Source: Mycobacterium sp. ITM-2016-00318 (lineage in GTDB: Bacteria > Actinomycetota > Actinomycetes > Mycobacteriales > Mycobacteriaceae). From it: DNA of 64,000 nt. The stretch covers positions 620,001 through 684,000 of the forward strand of contig NZ_CP134400.1 in assembly GCF_002968285.2 (NCBI RefSeq). The letters run 5' to 3'. Below, piece after piece: positions 15,672-24,279 of the stretch. Numbering within the stretch: position 1 is the stretch's first letter; each line of letters opens with the position of its first letter. Both the position numbers and the translations under genes were made by a program. The notes beneath the pieces are model-generated. The model was not told the origin of the DNA. It saw only the letters and a program-made list of their open reading frames with translations, and searched no databases.

Positions 15672-16771
15672 CACACGAGTCGACGCTTGCATGGCGCGAA
15701 CTGCTGGAAACCCTTGGGGAACTGGATGCCTCGTTCCTCGAAGGCGATCGCGCCGTCACCGATGACCGGCACGTCGCCGACGGCTATCGCATGCTCGCGA
15801 CCACACTCGGCGTCGCATTCGATACCTATATGTTCCCCGACCCGAGCCGACCGCGGTGGATCGAGGTCAATTCGCCTGCGCGGCAGGATCGCCGCTGGGG
15901 CGGGGACAACACCGACGCCTACTACTTCATGTGCCCGGTGGACCCGAAGCGGCGCTACCGAATCAGCGGGAACAAAGGTGACAGCGTCTACTTCTCGGTG
16001 ACCGCATACAACGAGCCGTCGCCGGGTGCGTGGTCGGACCGGATCGTCGCGATCCTGCGCGACGACGACCTCGACATCGACGCCGACGGCAACTTCTCGT
16101 TCGAATTGGGGCCGACGCCCGATGCGGCCGTGCTGATGACCCGCGACTACCAGGCCGACCCGCGCACCGGACGGCCCGTCAGCTGGCATATCGAGGCACT
16201 CGACGAGCCGGATCCGTTCCGCCACGGTGACGAAGAGACCGCCGCCGCTCTGCGGGCGAGTGCCGCGTGGATGCGGACCATGTTCGCCATTCTGCCGCTC
16301 GCCGTCGGCGCACGGGTCGAGGACTCTCACGCCTTGGGCCACGAGATCTCGCAGGCCGCAAACCAATTCGCCGATCCCTACCAGGTTCCCGACGCGAACT
16401 TCGGCTGGTCGGCGCGCGACGCCTGCTATGGGTACGGAAGCTTCGTGCTCTCTGACGACGAGGCGCTGGTCATCACTCATCGACCGCCGAAGTGCCGATT
16501 CTGGAACTTGGTGCTGTGGAATCAGTTCATGGCCACTCCGGGCGTCGACGACGCTCGCAGTTCGGTCAACGGCCACAGCGCGGTGCCCAACGCCGACGGC
16601 TCGGTGACGGTCGTGTTGTCGCGCGGGATGACTACGCATCCGAATGCGCTGACGACGCTGGGCTATCCGCTCGGCAACCTCGCGTTCCGCTGGTTCCTCG
16701 CCGAAGACGTGCCCGCCCGCCCGGAGGTGCAGTTGGTCAAAGTTGCCGATGCGCCGACGGCCGTCAGCTGA
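15668..16771 (+). CDS. DUF1214-type protein
   Basis: 367 aa. Contains the segment RYRISGNKGDSVYFSVTAYN followed by FSFELGPTPDAAVLMTRDYQ and a C-terminal part with PLGNLAFRWFLAEDVPARPE, which I assign to the DUF1214 family. No signal peptide or membrane helix is visible. Translationally coupled to a TetR repressor and divergent from a sulfotransferase, so the three may form a small regulated unit acting on a lipid or xenobiotic substrate; this is inference. Confidence 0.65.
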   Translation: MTHESTLAWRELLETLGELDASFLEGDRAVTDDRHVADGYRMLATTLGVAFDTYMFPDPSRPRWIEVNSPARQDRRWGGDNTDAYYFMCPVDPKRRYRISGNKGDSVYFSVTAYNEPSPGAWSDRIVAILRDDDLDIDADGNFSFELGPTPDAAVLMTRDYQADPRTGRPVSWHIEALDEPDPFRHGDEETAAALRASAAWMRTMFAILPLAVGARVEDSHALGHEISQAANQFADPYQVPDANFGWSARDACYGYGSFVLSDDEALVITHRPPKCRFWNLVLWNQFMATPGVDDARSSVNGHSAVPNADGSVTVVLSRGMTTHPNALTTLGYPLGNLAFRWFLAEDVPARPEVQLVKVADAPTAVS

Positions 16772-16780
16772 TGAAGGGCG

Positions 16781-17662
16781 CTAGGCGCCGAGCCACAACG
16801 CCAGCGCCAACGCGATCGACCACACCAGCATGGTCAGGCCCGTGTCACGCAGGACCGGGATGAGGTCTCTGCCGATGCCGCCGGTGCGCACGGGCCGCGC
16901 GGCACGCAGCGCCAGCGGCGCCGCGACCAACCCGACCGCGCACCACGGCGTCGCGAGCATCAGCAACAACGTCATGAGCAGGGCGACGGCCAACAGGCCC
17001 TGATACAGCAGGCGAGTGCGGGCGTCGCCGAGGCGCACCGCCAGCGTGATCTTGTCGGCTTCCTTGTCGGTGGGTATGTCGCGAAGATTGTTGGCGACCA
17101 GGACCGCCGACGACAGCGATCCGATACCGGCCGCGAGGGCGAGGCCAATCCAGTCGACGCGACCGGCCTGCGTGTACTGCGTACCGAGCACGGCGACAAG
17201 GCCGAAGAACACGAACACGGCGACCTCGCCGAGTCCCAGATATCCGTACGGCTTCGAGCCTCCGGTATAGAGCCACGCGCCTGCGATGCACACCGCTCCG
17301 ACGGCGAGCAGCCACGGCGCACTCACGAGGGCCAGTGCGGCCCCGGCCACGGCAGCGAGGCCGAAGCACACCAATGCAGCGGTGAGCACCTTGCGTGGTG
17401 CGGCCAAGCGGGACCCCACCAGCCGCAGCGGACCGGCGCGCACATCGTCGGTGCCGCGGATGCCGTCGGAATAGTCGTTGGCGTAGTTGACCCCGACGAT
17501 CATCGCGACCGCGACGGCGAGCGCCAGCAGGGCCTTCCACCAGACGAAGCCGTCCAGCCAGGCAGCGGCACCCGTGCCCCCGATCACCGGAGCGATGGCG
17601 TTCGGCAGAGTGCGCGGTCGCGCCCCCTCGACCCACTGCGCGACACTCGCCACGGACGCCAT
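16781..17662 (-). CDS. menA: 1,4-dihydroxy-2-naphthoate octaprenyltransferase MenA
   Basis: 293 aa. Integral membrane UbiA-family prenyltransferase that joins DHNA to a polyprenyl diphosphate to form demethylmenaquinone. The first Asp-rich motif [15 protein letters not shown] (residue about 64) and the second [19 protein letters not shown] are present, with about eight hydrophobic helices. The start [19 protein letters not shown] at 17662 matches the M. tuberculosis protein and length (292); the ORF extending to 17803 is rejected. Divergent from the mtnP operon. Confidence 0.96.
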   Translation of the reverse strand: MASVASVAQWVEGARPRTLPNAIAPVIGGTGAAAWLDGFVWWKALLALAVAVAMIVGVNYANDYSDGIRGTDDVRAGPLRLVGSRLAAPRKVLTAALVCFGLAAVAGAALALVSAPWLLAVGAVCIAGAWLYTGGSKPYGYLGLGEVAVFVFFGLVAVLGTQYTQAGRVDWIGLALAAGIGSLSSAVLVANNLRDIPTDKEADKITLAVRLGDARTRLLYQGLLAVALLMTLLLMLATPWCAVGLVAAPLALRAARPVRTGGIGRDLIPVLRDTGLTMLVWSIALALALWLGA

Positions 17663-17700
17663 CGTGTCATGGGCTGCCAATCTTGCGGGCGGAGTGACGA

Positions 17701-17715
17701 CCGACACATTGTCGG
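17701..17715. promoter_or_regulatory. Inverted repeat CCGACA-CAT-TGTCGG
   Basis: Perfect 6-bp arms in the 81-bp divergent region between menA and the small-protein/mtnP operon, 28 bp before the plus-strand ATG. Candidate operator; no regulator gene adjoins it. Confidence 0.4.
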
Positions 17716-17743
17716 GCTGCGGCCGCCGCCGAAGACTGAGACC

Positions 17744-17956
17744 ATGGATGACCGACTCAGCAGCGGCGAGATTCGTAAGGACGCACTTCAGGAGATTGCG
17801 CAATCCGTGGCATCGACGGTGGGCGAGGTGACCGCAATCATCACCACCGCCGTCAAAGACGTCTTCGGCGCGATCGGCGGCCTGGCCACCGACGTGTTCG
17901 AGATCCGGGAAGGGGTCCGCCGCGCGCAGGAGCGCAGCGACGACACAATGGAGTGA
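17744..17956 (+). CDS. Small amphipathic protein preceding mtnP
   Basis: 70 aa from ATG 17744 ([16 protein letters not shown]). Predicted mainly helical: [23 protein letters not shown] has alternating polarity, followed by a charged end ([18 protein letters not shown]). No membrane helix, cysteines or known motif. The stop overlaps the mtnP start (GTGATG), so the two are coupled. I do not recognise it. Confidence 0.65.
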   Translation: MDDRLSSGEIRKDALQEIAQSVASTVGEVTAIITTAVKDVFGAIGGLATDVFEIREGVRRAQERSDDTME

Positions 17957-18732
17957 TGCTCGGAGTCATCGGCGGCAGCGGCTTCTACTCGTTCTTCGGC
18001 CCTGATGCGCGCAGCATCAACCTCGACACGCCCTACGGCGAGCCGAGCGCACCGATCACAGTGGGCACCGTCGGCGATCACGAGGTGGCGTTCCTGCCTC
18101 GTCACGGCGTCAACCACGAGTTCTCGCCGCACACGGTCCCGTATCGGGCCAACATGTGGGCGCTGCGCGCGCTGGGTGTGCGGCGGATCTTCGGTCCCTG
18201 CGCGGTGGGCAGCCTCACGCCTGAACTCGGGCCCGGCGCGATGGTGGTGCCCGATCAACTGGTCGACCGGACCCGCGGACGCCTTGACACCTACTTCGAT
18301 TCCGGCGGCGTCCACGTCGGGTTCGCCGACCCCTACTGTCCCGCGCTTCGCGCCGCGGTGACCGACCTGCCCGGGGTGGTCGACGGCGGCACCATGGTCG
18401 TGGTTCAGGGTCCGCGGTTCTCGACGCGTGCCGAGAGCCAGTGGTTCGCGCGGGAGGGCTTCACGCTGGTGAACATGACCGGCTACCCCGAGGCGGTACT
18501 GGCCCGCGAGCTCGAGATGTGTTACGCAGCAATAACTTTGGTGACCGACGTTGACGCAGGTGTACCAGTGGGAAGTGGCGTGCGCGCCGTGGATGTGTTC
18601 GCCGAATTCGAGCGCAACCTTGTGCCGTTCAAGAAGCTGGTGCACGAGGCGATCTCCCAGGTCACCGCCGAGCGCCTGTGCACCGACTGCCTGGCGCACG
18701 AAGGCGTCACCCTGCCGTTCGAACTGCCATGA
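17953..18732 (+). CDS. mtnP: S-methyl-5'-thioadenosine phosphorylase
   Basis: 259 aa. Phosphorolyses methylthioadenosine to adenine and methylthioribose phosphate in polyamine and methionine salvage. PNP/MTAP fold: [15 protein letters not shown] phosphate loop, [16 protein letters not shown], and the signature [20 protein letters not shown]. The N terminus could be GTG 17953 or ATG 17956; both overlap the upstream stop. The stop overlaps the epimerase ATG (ATGA). Position and sequence match Rv0535. Confidence 0.94.
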   Translation: MMLGVIGGSGFYSFFGPDARSINLDTPYGEPSAPITVGTVGDHEVAFLPRHGVNHEFSPHTVPYRANMWALRALGVRRIFGPCAVGSLTPELGPGAMVVPDQLVDRTRGRLDTYFDSGGVHVGFADPYCPALRAAVTDLPGVVDGGTMVVVQGPRFSTRAESQWFAREGFTLVNMTGYPEAVLARELEMCYAAITLVTDVDAGVPVGSGVRAVDVFAEFERNLVPFKKLVHEAISQVTAERLCTDCLAHEGVTLPFELP

Positions 18733-19760
18733 GGGTGCTGCTGACCGGCGCGGCCGGCTTCATCGGATCGCGGGTGGCAACCGCGCTCGACGAAGCCGGT
18801 CATGAGGTTGTTGCCGTCGACGCCATGCTGCCCGCCGCGCACGGCGAGAATACCGAACCGCCTGAAGGGGTACAGCGCGTCGACGTGCGGGACGCGACGG
18901 CGGTGGCGTCGCTACTCGGCGGCGTCGATGTGGTGTGTCATCAGGCGGCGGTGGTCGGTGCAGGGGTCGACGCGGCGGATGCGCCGTCGTACGGCAGCCA
19001 CAACGACTACGCCACGTCGGTGCTGCTGGCTGAGATGTTCGCCGCGGGCTGTCGACGCTTGGTGCTGGCGTCGTCGATGGTGGTGTACGGGCAGGGCCGG
19101 TTCAGGTGCGCCGAGCACGGTGTCGTCGATCCGCTGCCTCGCGCACGCGCCGACCTCGACGCGGGGATCTTCGAACACCGCTGCCCCGTCGGCGGTGAGG
19201 AACTGCAGTGGCAGCTGGTCGACGAGGATGCGCCGCTGCGGCCGCGCAGTCTGTACGCGGCGAGCAAGCTCGCACAGGAGCATTACGCGCTGGCATGGGC
19301 GGAGTCGACCGGGGGATCGGTGGTGGCGCTGCGCTATCACAACGTTTACGGGCCGCACATGCCGCGCGATACCCCGTACTCGGGGGTCGCGGCGATCTTC
19401 CGCTCGCAGCTCGAAGCGGGCGATGTGCCGAGAGTTTTCGAGGATGGCGGCCAGATGCGCGACTTCGTTCACGTCGACGACATCGCCGCGGCCAACGTGT
19501 TGTCCGTCGAGTCGGACCTGGGCGGCTTCAATCCGGCCAATGTGTGCTCGGGTAAGCCGATCTCGATTCTCGAGGTCGCGACCGAGTTGTGCGAAGCGCG
19601 CGGAGAGTCGGCGCCGGTCGTGACGGGCCAGTACCGCAGCGGCGACGTCCGCCACATCGTGGCGAGTCCGGCGGGGGCCAAAGAGTTGCTGCAATTTAAC
19701 GCCGCCGTCGATCCGCGGGACGGTCTGCGGGAGTTCGCGTACGCCCCTTTGCGCGGGTAG
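18729..19760 (+). CDS. NAD-dependent sugar-nucleotide epimerase/dehydratase (GalE3-like)
   Basis: 343 aa. Extended SDR: N-terminal LLTGAAGFIGSRVATAL (GxxGxxG), catalytic SLYAASKLAQEHYALAW with YxxxK, and a NVYGPHMPRDTPYSGVAAIF substrate-domain segment. It acts on a nucleotide sugar; the substrate cannot be told from sequence. Same position as galE3 (Rv0536). The start at 18729 overlaps the mtnP stop. A stem-loop 20 bp after the stop probably ends the transcript. Confidence 0.88.
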   Translation: MRVLLTGAAGFIGSRVATALDEAGHEVVAVDAMLPAAHGENTEPPEGVQRVDVRDATAVASLLGGVDVVCHQAAVVGAGVDAADAPSYGSHNDYATSVLLAEMFAAGCRRLVLASSMVVYGQGRFRCAEHGVVDPLPRARADLDAGIFEHRCPVGGEELQWQLVDEDAPLRPRSLYAASKLAQEHYALAWAESTGGSVVALRYHNVYGPHMPRDTPYSGVAAIFRSQLEAGDVPRVFEDGGQMRDFVHVDDIAAANVLSVESDLGGFNPANVCSGKPISILEVATELCEARGESAPVVTGQYRSGDVRHIVASPAGAKELLQFNAAVDPRDGLREFAYAPLRG

Positions 19761-19780
19761 GCAGTGCGCTTGGGAATCTT

Positions 19781-19810
19781 GCGTAAGCGGGATAGCTCCC
19801 GGGCTTGCGC
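19781..19810 (+). terminator. Stem-loop after the epimerase gene
   Basis: GCGTAAG-CGGGA-TAGC-TCCCG-GG-CTTGCGC: 5-bp inner stem and 7-bp outer stem with one mismatch and a GG bulge, 20 nt beyond the stop. No U-tract. Confidence 0.6.
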
Positions 19811-19862
19811 CGTGTTAGCGTTTGCCAAGTCGGGGGACGAACTTGTGTCCACCGCATGATCT

Positions 19863-19868
19863 GGGAGG
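19863..19868 (+). promoter_or_regulatory. Ribosome binding site selecting a TTG start
   Basis: GGGAGG five bases before TTG 19874. Alternative ATG 19856 and the track start at 19805 have no comparable site. Confidence 0.6.
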
Positions 19869-19873
19869 CCCCG

Positions 19874-21277
19874 TTGGCCGGTAAGCACTGCAAGCGTTCG
19901 CCGATTCAGACTGAGGTTGCCAAGCGCGGAGGCACGGGCCTCGCTGCAGCAGCCCTCACCGTCACCGGCTTGTCCACCGCCGTCGTGACCGGTACGACCG
20001 CAGCGGTTGCGCCGAACGTGCAATTGATGGCGCTGGTCTCCGCCGCCAACTCCACGTCGCAGTTCTTCGCCGGCTCGTCTTACTACGGCCAAGATTGGAC
20101 CGAGATCTACGGCGGTCAACAAGTCGTGCCGTTCTTCCAGGGTCCGCAAGGCATCGCAGATGCGATCACGAACGTCGCATTCGAGGACGACAGCACGGGG
20201 GTGACGGGTTCTGGTTGGGGCGCAGGACAGGCTGGCACCGCCTTGGGCATCATCGCCGCAAACGACGCAGCGAACCCTCCCGGCGAGGACGACGTACTTC
20301 CCACCATCGGGCTCGTCATCCTTGACAACAACACCAACCGTGCCGGCGGCGGCTTCTGGACTACCTACCCTCAGTTCGCGCCGCTGCTGTTGACGACGGC
20401 CGACCCCACGCCGAACAATCTTGACGTCACGGTGTTGGACATCGCCTACGAGTACAACATCAACTCGGATGCACCCGTCGACCCGCTCAATCCATTCGCC
20501 TTGGGTAATAGCTTGGCTGCCTACGCGTTCGGATACGGGGCCGAGTCCAGAACGCTGAACATCACGCAGGATGAAGCCGGCGCCACTCCGGTGTACACCG
20601 AACCGGACGGCACAGAGGTTCCTTTGCAGCCGGGATATCACTATGTCGTCGATAGTGATGGCTTCATCGCATCTGAGGACAAACTGCCGGTTAACCCGGA
20701 CGGATCTTCTGTCACCACTACCTACATCACCGTCGACAGCGGCAACCTGCCGCTGACGCGCCCGCTGCGGCTCATTCCTGGCGGCGACATCCTGGCCAAC
20801 GCGATCGATCCGCTCATGACCGACCTCGTCAACGCCGGCTACAATGACGGCCTGGGGCAAGAAGACAACCCGGCGATTCCGGAGAATCCGACCGTCACCC
20901 GGCCGTGGCAGCCGTTCTCGTCGCTGTCGGCGTTGGATGCGGGCGATCTGCAGGATGACGTTGAAGACGGCGCTACCGCCGGCGCCACCACGGCGTTCGA
21001 GAACATCGGCAACCCGTCGAACTTCATCACCAAGCCCATCGGTGAGATCGGCCAGCTGCCGTTCCTGTCGACGCTGACCAACTCGTCGGTAACGCAGACC
21101 GGCCTGACCACCAACAAGGCTGCGTCCGCGCCACAAACAGCTGCTACAGGGTCGAACAGCGAACGGCCTCGGCCGCTGAAGAAGGCCGCTGACGACTTCA
21201 ACTCGTCACTGAAGAAGTTCGCGGAGAGCCTGCACAAGAAGGCGCCCGCATCGTCCGAGAACGACAACGAAGGCTAG
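19874..21277 (+). CDS. Secreted PE-PPE-domain-like protein without PE or PPE domain
   Basis: 467 aa from TTG 19874. A basic N terminus (AGKHCKRSPIQTEVAKR) and a hydrophobic run (GTGLAAAALTVTGLSTAVVTG) form a signal sequence. The body aligns by eye with the PE-PPE serine-hydrolase domain, most clearly at VDSGNLPLTRPLRLIPGGDI and VNAGYNDGLG. At the nucleophile-elbow position it reads GSGWGAGQAG, so the GxSxG serine appears replaced by glycine. The C terminus is low complexity (ALKKAADDFNSSLKKFAESL type). Probably an exported, non-catalytic member; this is inference. It is unlike Rv0537c/Rv0538, which follow galE3 in M. tuberculosis. Confidence 0.72.
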   Translation: MAGKHCKRSPIQTEVAKRGGTGLAAAALTVTGLSTAVVTGTTAAVAPNVQLMALVSAANSTSQFFAGSSYYGQDWTEIYGGQQVVPFFQGPQGIADAITNVAFEDDSTGVTGSGWGAGQAGTALGIIAANDAANPPGEDDVLPTIGLVILDNNTNRAGGGFWTTYPQFAPLLLTTADPTPNNLDVTVLDIAYEYNINSDAPVDPLNPFALGNSLAAYAFGYGAESRTLNITQDEAGATPVYTEPDGTEVPLQPGYHYVVDSDGFIASEDKLPVNPDGSSVTTTYITVDSGNLPLTRPLRLIPGGDILANAIDPLMTDLVNAGYNDGLGQEDNPAIPENPTVTRPWQPFSSLSALDAGDLQDDVEDGATAGATTAFENIGNPSNFITKPIGEIGQLPFLSTLTNSSVTQTGLTTNKAASAPQTAATGSNSERPRPLKKAADDFNSSLKKFAESLHKKAPASSENDNEG

Positions 21278-21317
21278 ACCGCGGCGGATCCTCGCCGCGG
21301 CGCTTATCGTCACGCTT

Positions 21318-22106
21318 GTGGCCTCCGCACTCATTGTCGCTATCCGGACGCAGCAGCGTCGGCTCATCTACTTCCCGACGCGTGACCCGGTGCCCTCGGC
21401 CGCGGCATATTTCCCGGGCGGTCGCGACGTCGTGCTCGACACCGAGGACGGCAAGCACCTGGGCGCTTGGTATCTAACGGCGCCGATCGGAAAACCGGGC
21501 CCGGCTGTCGTGGTGTTCAACGGCAACGGGGGGGACCGGTCGGGTCGGGCGATGCTCGCTGTCGGCCTGCAGCGGCTCGGCATGTCGGTGCTGCTCTTCG
21601 ACTACCGCGGATACGGCGGCAACGACGGCACCCCGTCGGAGAAGGGCCTCGCCGCCGACGCGCGCGCTGCGCAGGCCTGGCTGGCCGCACAGCCCGAAGT
21701 CGACCCCGACCGCATCGTCTACTTCGGCGAATCCCTCGGCGCGGCAGTCGCCATCGGTCTATCGCTGGAGCGGCCGCCTGCCGCATTGGTGCTCCGCTCT
21801 CCGTTCACGTCGCTGGCCGAAGTCGGCAAGGTCCATTACCCATGGCTGCCGGTCGGTTGGTTCCTGCTCGATCGCTTCCCGTCGATCGACCGGATCGGCT
21901 CGGTCACCGCACCGGTGATGGTCGTCGCCGGTGACCGCGACGACGTCGTGCCGGAGCCCCTCAGCAAGAAGCTGTACGACGCGGCCCCCGACCCCAAGCG
22001 CTACCTGCTGGTGCCCGGCACCGGACACAACGACCTGGTGCTCGCCGGCGGCGACCGCGTGATGGACGAGGTCGGGAGGTTCCTGTCAGAGGCGAAGGTG
22101 CTCTAG
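21318..22106 (+). CDS. Alpha/beta hydrolase, membrane-anchored type
   Basis: 262 aa from GTG 21318. Alpha/beta hydrolase: oxyanion region VVVFNGNGGDRSGRA, nucleophile elbow VYFGESLGAAVAI (GESLG), acid VVAGDRDDVVPE and catalytic His GTGHNDLV. The open frame continues upstream of GTG 21318 and encodes a complete hydrophobic anchor (ILAAALIVTLVASALIVAI) but offers no ATG, GTG or TTG, so the true start may be non-standard or the annotated one loses half the anchor. Substrate unknown. Confidence 0.8.
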   Translation: MASALIVAIRTQQRRLIYFPTRDPVPSAAAYFPGGRDVVLDTEDGKHLGAWYLTAPIGKPGPAVVVFNGNGGDRSGRAMLAVGLQRLGMSVLLFDYRGYGGNDGTPSEKGLAADARAAQAWLAAQPEVDPDRIVYFGESLGAAVAIGLSLERPPAALVLRSPFTSLAEVGKVHYPWLPVGWFLLDRFPSIDRIGSVTAPVMVVAGDRDDVVPEPLSKKLYDAAPDPKRYLLVPGTGHNDLVLAGGDRVMDEVGRFLSEAKVL

Positions 22107-22119
22107 CGATACTGAACGG

Positions 22120-23247
22120 GTGAAACCCGCGATCTGTGAACAGTTCGGCATCGACTTCCCGCTCTTCGCCTTCAGCCACTGCCGCGACGTCGTCGCCGCG
22201 GTGACCAACGCCGGCGGCTTCGGGGTGCTCGGCGGAACGGCCTTCACACCCGAACAGCTCGACCAGGAACTGTCGTGGATCGACGACCAGGTGGGAGACA
22301 AACCCTACGGCCTCGATCTGATCGTGCCCGCCAAGTTCGAGGGCAAGGGCGAGAAGATCAGCTCCTCGGACCTCGCCGCGCGCATTCCCGACGAGGTGCG
22401 CGGATACGTCGCCGACATCCTCGCCGCGCACGACATCGAGTCCGATCCCAAGCCGTTCATCGGCGGCTCGTCGCTGGCCGGCACCACCGGCCGTGAATTG
22501 CTCGAGGCGGCCATGAGTCATCCGATCAAGCTCATCGCCAACGCGCTCGGTGTGCCGCCGGACTACATGATCGACGCGGGCAAGGAGCGCGGCATCCCGG
22601 TCGCGGCACTCGTCGGCGCCAAGGAGCACGCCGCCAAGCAGGTCGCCGCGGGCGTGGATCTGATTGTGGCGCAAGGCACCGAGGCCGGCGGGCACTGTGG
22701 CGAGGTGAGCACGATGGTCTTGGTGCCCGAGGTCCTAGAAGCTCTGGCGGCCATCGGCAGTCAAATCCCCGTGCTGGCCGCAGGTGGCATCGTCACCGGC
22801 AGGCAGATGGCGGGGGCCGTCGCGATGGGCGCAGACGGAGCGTGGACCGGATCCGTGTGGCTCACCACCGAGGAAGCCGAGACGGCACCGCATACCAAAC
22901 AGAAGTTCCTCGCGGCGACGTCGCGCGACACCATCCGCTCGACCGGCCGCACGGGAAAGCCCGCGCGACAGTTGGTTTCGGACTGGACGAACGCCTGGGC
23001 GCCGACGCCGGGTGGCCATGAGACGCTGCCGCTGCCGCTGCAGTCCATGCTGTGCGAGCCGGTCATCCGCCGCGTCGATGTTCTTGCCTCGCAGGGGCAT
23101 CCGGGCGCTCAGGCGCTGTCGACCTACTTCGTCGGGCAGGGCGTGGGCCTGATGAACAAGGTCAAGCCGGCGCGCGAGGTCGTGCGCGAGTTCATCGAGG
23201 ACTATCTCGCTGCGACCGAACGGCTGAACAACTCGCTACCCGACTGA
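22120..23247 (+). CDS. Nitronate monooxygenase-family flavoprotein
   Basis: 375 aa, GTG start. FMN-dependent TIM barrel of the 2-nitropropane dioxygenase / nitronate monooxygenase group: N-terminal CEQFGIDFPLFAFSHCRDVV, VAQGTEAGGHCGEVSTMVL with the conserved His, and phosphate-binding VLAAGGIVTGRQMAGAVAMGAD. Members detoxify alkyl nitronates such as propionate 3-nitronate, but related proteins act on other enoyl substrates. Convergent with the DUF5990 gene, overlapping it by 12 bp at the stops. Confidence 0.85.
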   Translation: MKPAICEQFGIDFPLFAFSHCRDVVAAVTNAGGFGVLGGTAFTPEQLDQELSWIDDQVGDKPYGLDLIVPAKFEGKGEKISSSDLAARIPDEVRGYVADILAAHDIESDPKPFIGGSSLAGTTGRELLEAAMSHPIKLIANALGVPPDYMIDAGKERGIPVAALVGAKEHAAKQVAAGVDLIVAQGTEAGGHCGEVSTMVLVPEVLEALAAIGSQIPVLAAGGIVTGRQMAGAVAMGADGAWTGSVWLTTEEAETAPHTKQKFLAATSRDTIRSTGRTGKPARQLVSDWTNAWAPTPGGHETLPLPLQSMLCEPVIRRVDVLASQGHPGAQALSTYFVGQGVGLMNKVKPAREVVREFIEDYLAATERLNNSLPD

Positions 23248-23676
23248 CCACTCGATCACGGGCGGTCGCACCGCCGCGCACAGCGGCTGCCCCTTGGCGT
23301 CGGTGAGCTTGAGCCGGCCGACGAGCAGCCCGGACTGAGCGGCTTCCGCGAGGACCTCGGCGGGCACTCCGTCGAGCATCAGCTTGGCTCGACGGAACAT
23401 CTCCAAGCGACCGTTGCCGCCGGCGCTGCCCCAGTCCAGGTAGATGAACCTATCGCCCGGTCTGCCCTGGATGTACGGGCCGCGGACGTCTGATCCGTTC
23501 ACCTCGCAGTCGATGGTCCACGTCACCTCGGCTACGTCGGCGGGTTGCAGGTTCAGCAGCTCGGGCGGTCGGCGCCTGGTCTGCATGCCGACGTGGACGT
23601 TGGCGTAGCCGGGGAAGTTGTGGCCGGACGGGCAGTCGCGACCGGGCAGGTCGGTGCCGACGATGCGTATCTGCAC
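23236..23676 (-). CDS. DUF5990-type protein
   Basis: 146 aa from GTG 23676 (VQIRIVGTDLPGRDC). The frame also offers GTG 23715, but that start sits inside the family A stem-loop and adds residues not expected of the family, so the later start is preferred. Contains PGYANVHVGMQTRRRPPELL and PYIQGRPGDRFIYLDWG. I assign it to DUF5990 from the N-terminal motif. No function known. Confidence 0.65.
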   Translation of the reverse strand: MQIRIVGTDLPGRDCPSGHNFPGYANVHVGMQTRRRPPELLNLQPADVAEVTWTIDCEVNGSDVRGPYIQGRPGDRFIYLDWGSAGGNGRLEMFRRAKLMLDGVPAEVLAEAAQSGLLVGRLKLTDAKGQPLCAAVRPPVIEWSVG

Positions 23677-23698
23677 CCACCCATTGTCGTCGACCAGC

Positions 23699-23747
23699 GA
23701 TTTCGGCGCGTTCACGTGCGCTCAGCGTCGATTGGCGCGCCGAAATC
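23699..23747. terminator. Repeated stem-loop, family A, copy 1
   Basis: GATTTCGGCGCG and CGCGCCGAAATC arms around the conserved core ACGTGCGCTCAGCGTCG. Ends 5 bp beyond the stop of the minus-strand F420-type gene. Other copies: 44591-44641 and 51938-51985. Confidence 0.8.
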
Positions 23748-23751
23748 GCAA

Positions 23752-24201
23752 TCAGTCGGTGAAGGTGATGCGCACCGAGATGGGGTCGCTCTGCAGCGCG
23801 CGCATACCCAGCGCGGTAGCCGACTGGCCGAGCTTGCTGTTGCCGCCGAAGCTGCGGGCCCTGGCGACGACGTCATCGTCGGGCGCGAACGCCGCAGTGC
23901 CGGTGCGCCATTCGTTGTTGATGCGCACTCGAACCTCCGGGTTGGCCGTGATGTTGTGCGCCCAGCCGGCGCGCTTACCGTGCTGGGAGACGACCCAGAC
24001 GCCGGTTGCGTCGGCGCGCCCGGTGAGCGGGACGCGACGCGGCTGGCCGGTCTTCGCGCCGGTGGTCTCCAGTTCCACGGTCGACGAAGCCCGAATGCCG
24101 ATCCTGTCCAGCGCAGTGATCAACGGATTGACGATCATCCGACCGACCTGCCGCTCGAACTTGAACTTGCGAAGCGCCTTGCGGGAATCAGTGGTTGCCA
24201 T
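23752..24201 (-). CDS. Deazaflavin (F420)-dependent nitroreductase-family protein
   Basis: 149 aa from ATG 24201 (MATTDSRKALRKFKF). DDN/FDOR-B type: ELETTGAKTGQPRRVPLTG, VWVVSQHGKRAGWAHNITAN and NPEVRVRINNEWRTGTA are the family's F420-phosphate-binding elements. Members use reduced F420 to reduce quinones, enones or nitro compounds. The gene is followed by a family A stem-loop and is divergent from the hydrolase-cyclase gene. Confidence 0.87.
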   Translation of the reverse strand: MATTDSRKALRKFKFERQVGRMIVNPLITALDRIGIRASSTVELETTGAKTGQPRRVPLTGRADATGVWVVSQHGKRAGWAHNITANPEVRVRINNEWRTGTAAFAPDDDVVARARSFGGNSKLGQSATALGMRALQSDPISVRITFTD

Positions 24202-24279
24202 GATCACCGACAATAGTAGAACAATCATTCAAGTACAACAGTCGGCCTGAAACCACCGGTCAGATGACATGCTCATCGC

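Noticed and set aside
19469..21136. 555-codon minus-strand frame opposite the PE-PPE-like gene and the epimerase
   Set aside because: Shadow; spans two convincing plus-strand genes and an apparent terminator.
24202..24279. AT-rich divergent region with a partial GAACAATCATTC symmetry
   Set aside because: Symmetry is only about 8 of 12 positions and no regulator gene is adjacent; it is probably ordinary promoter sequence.
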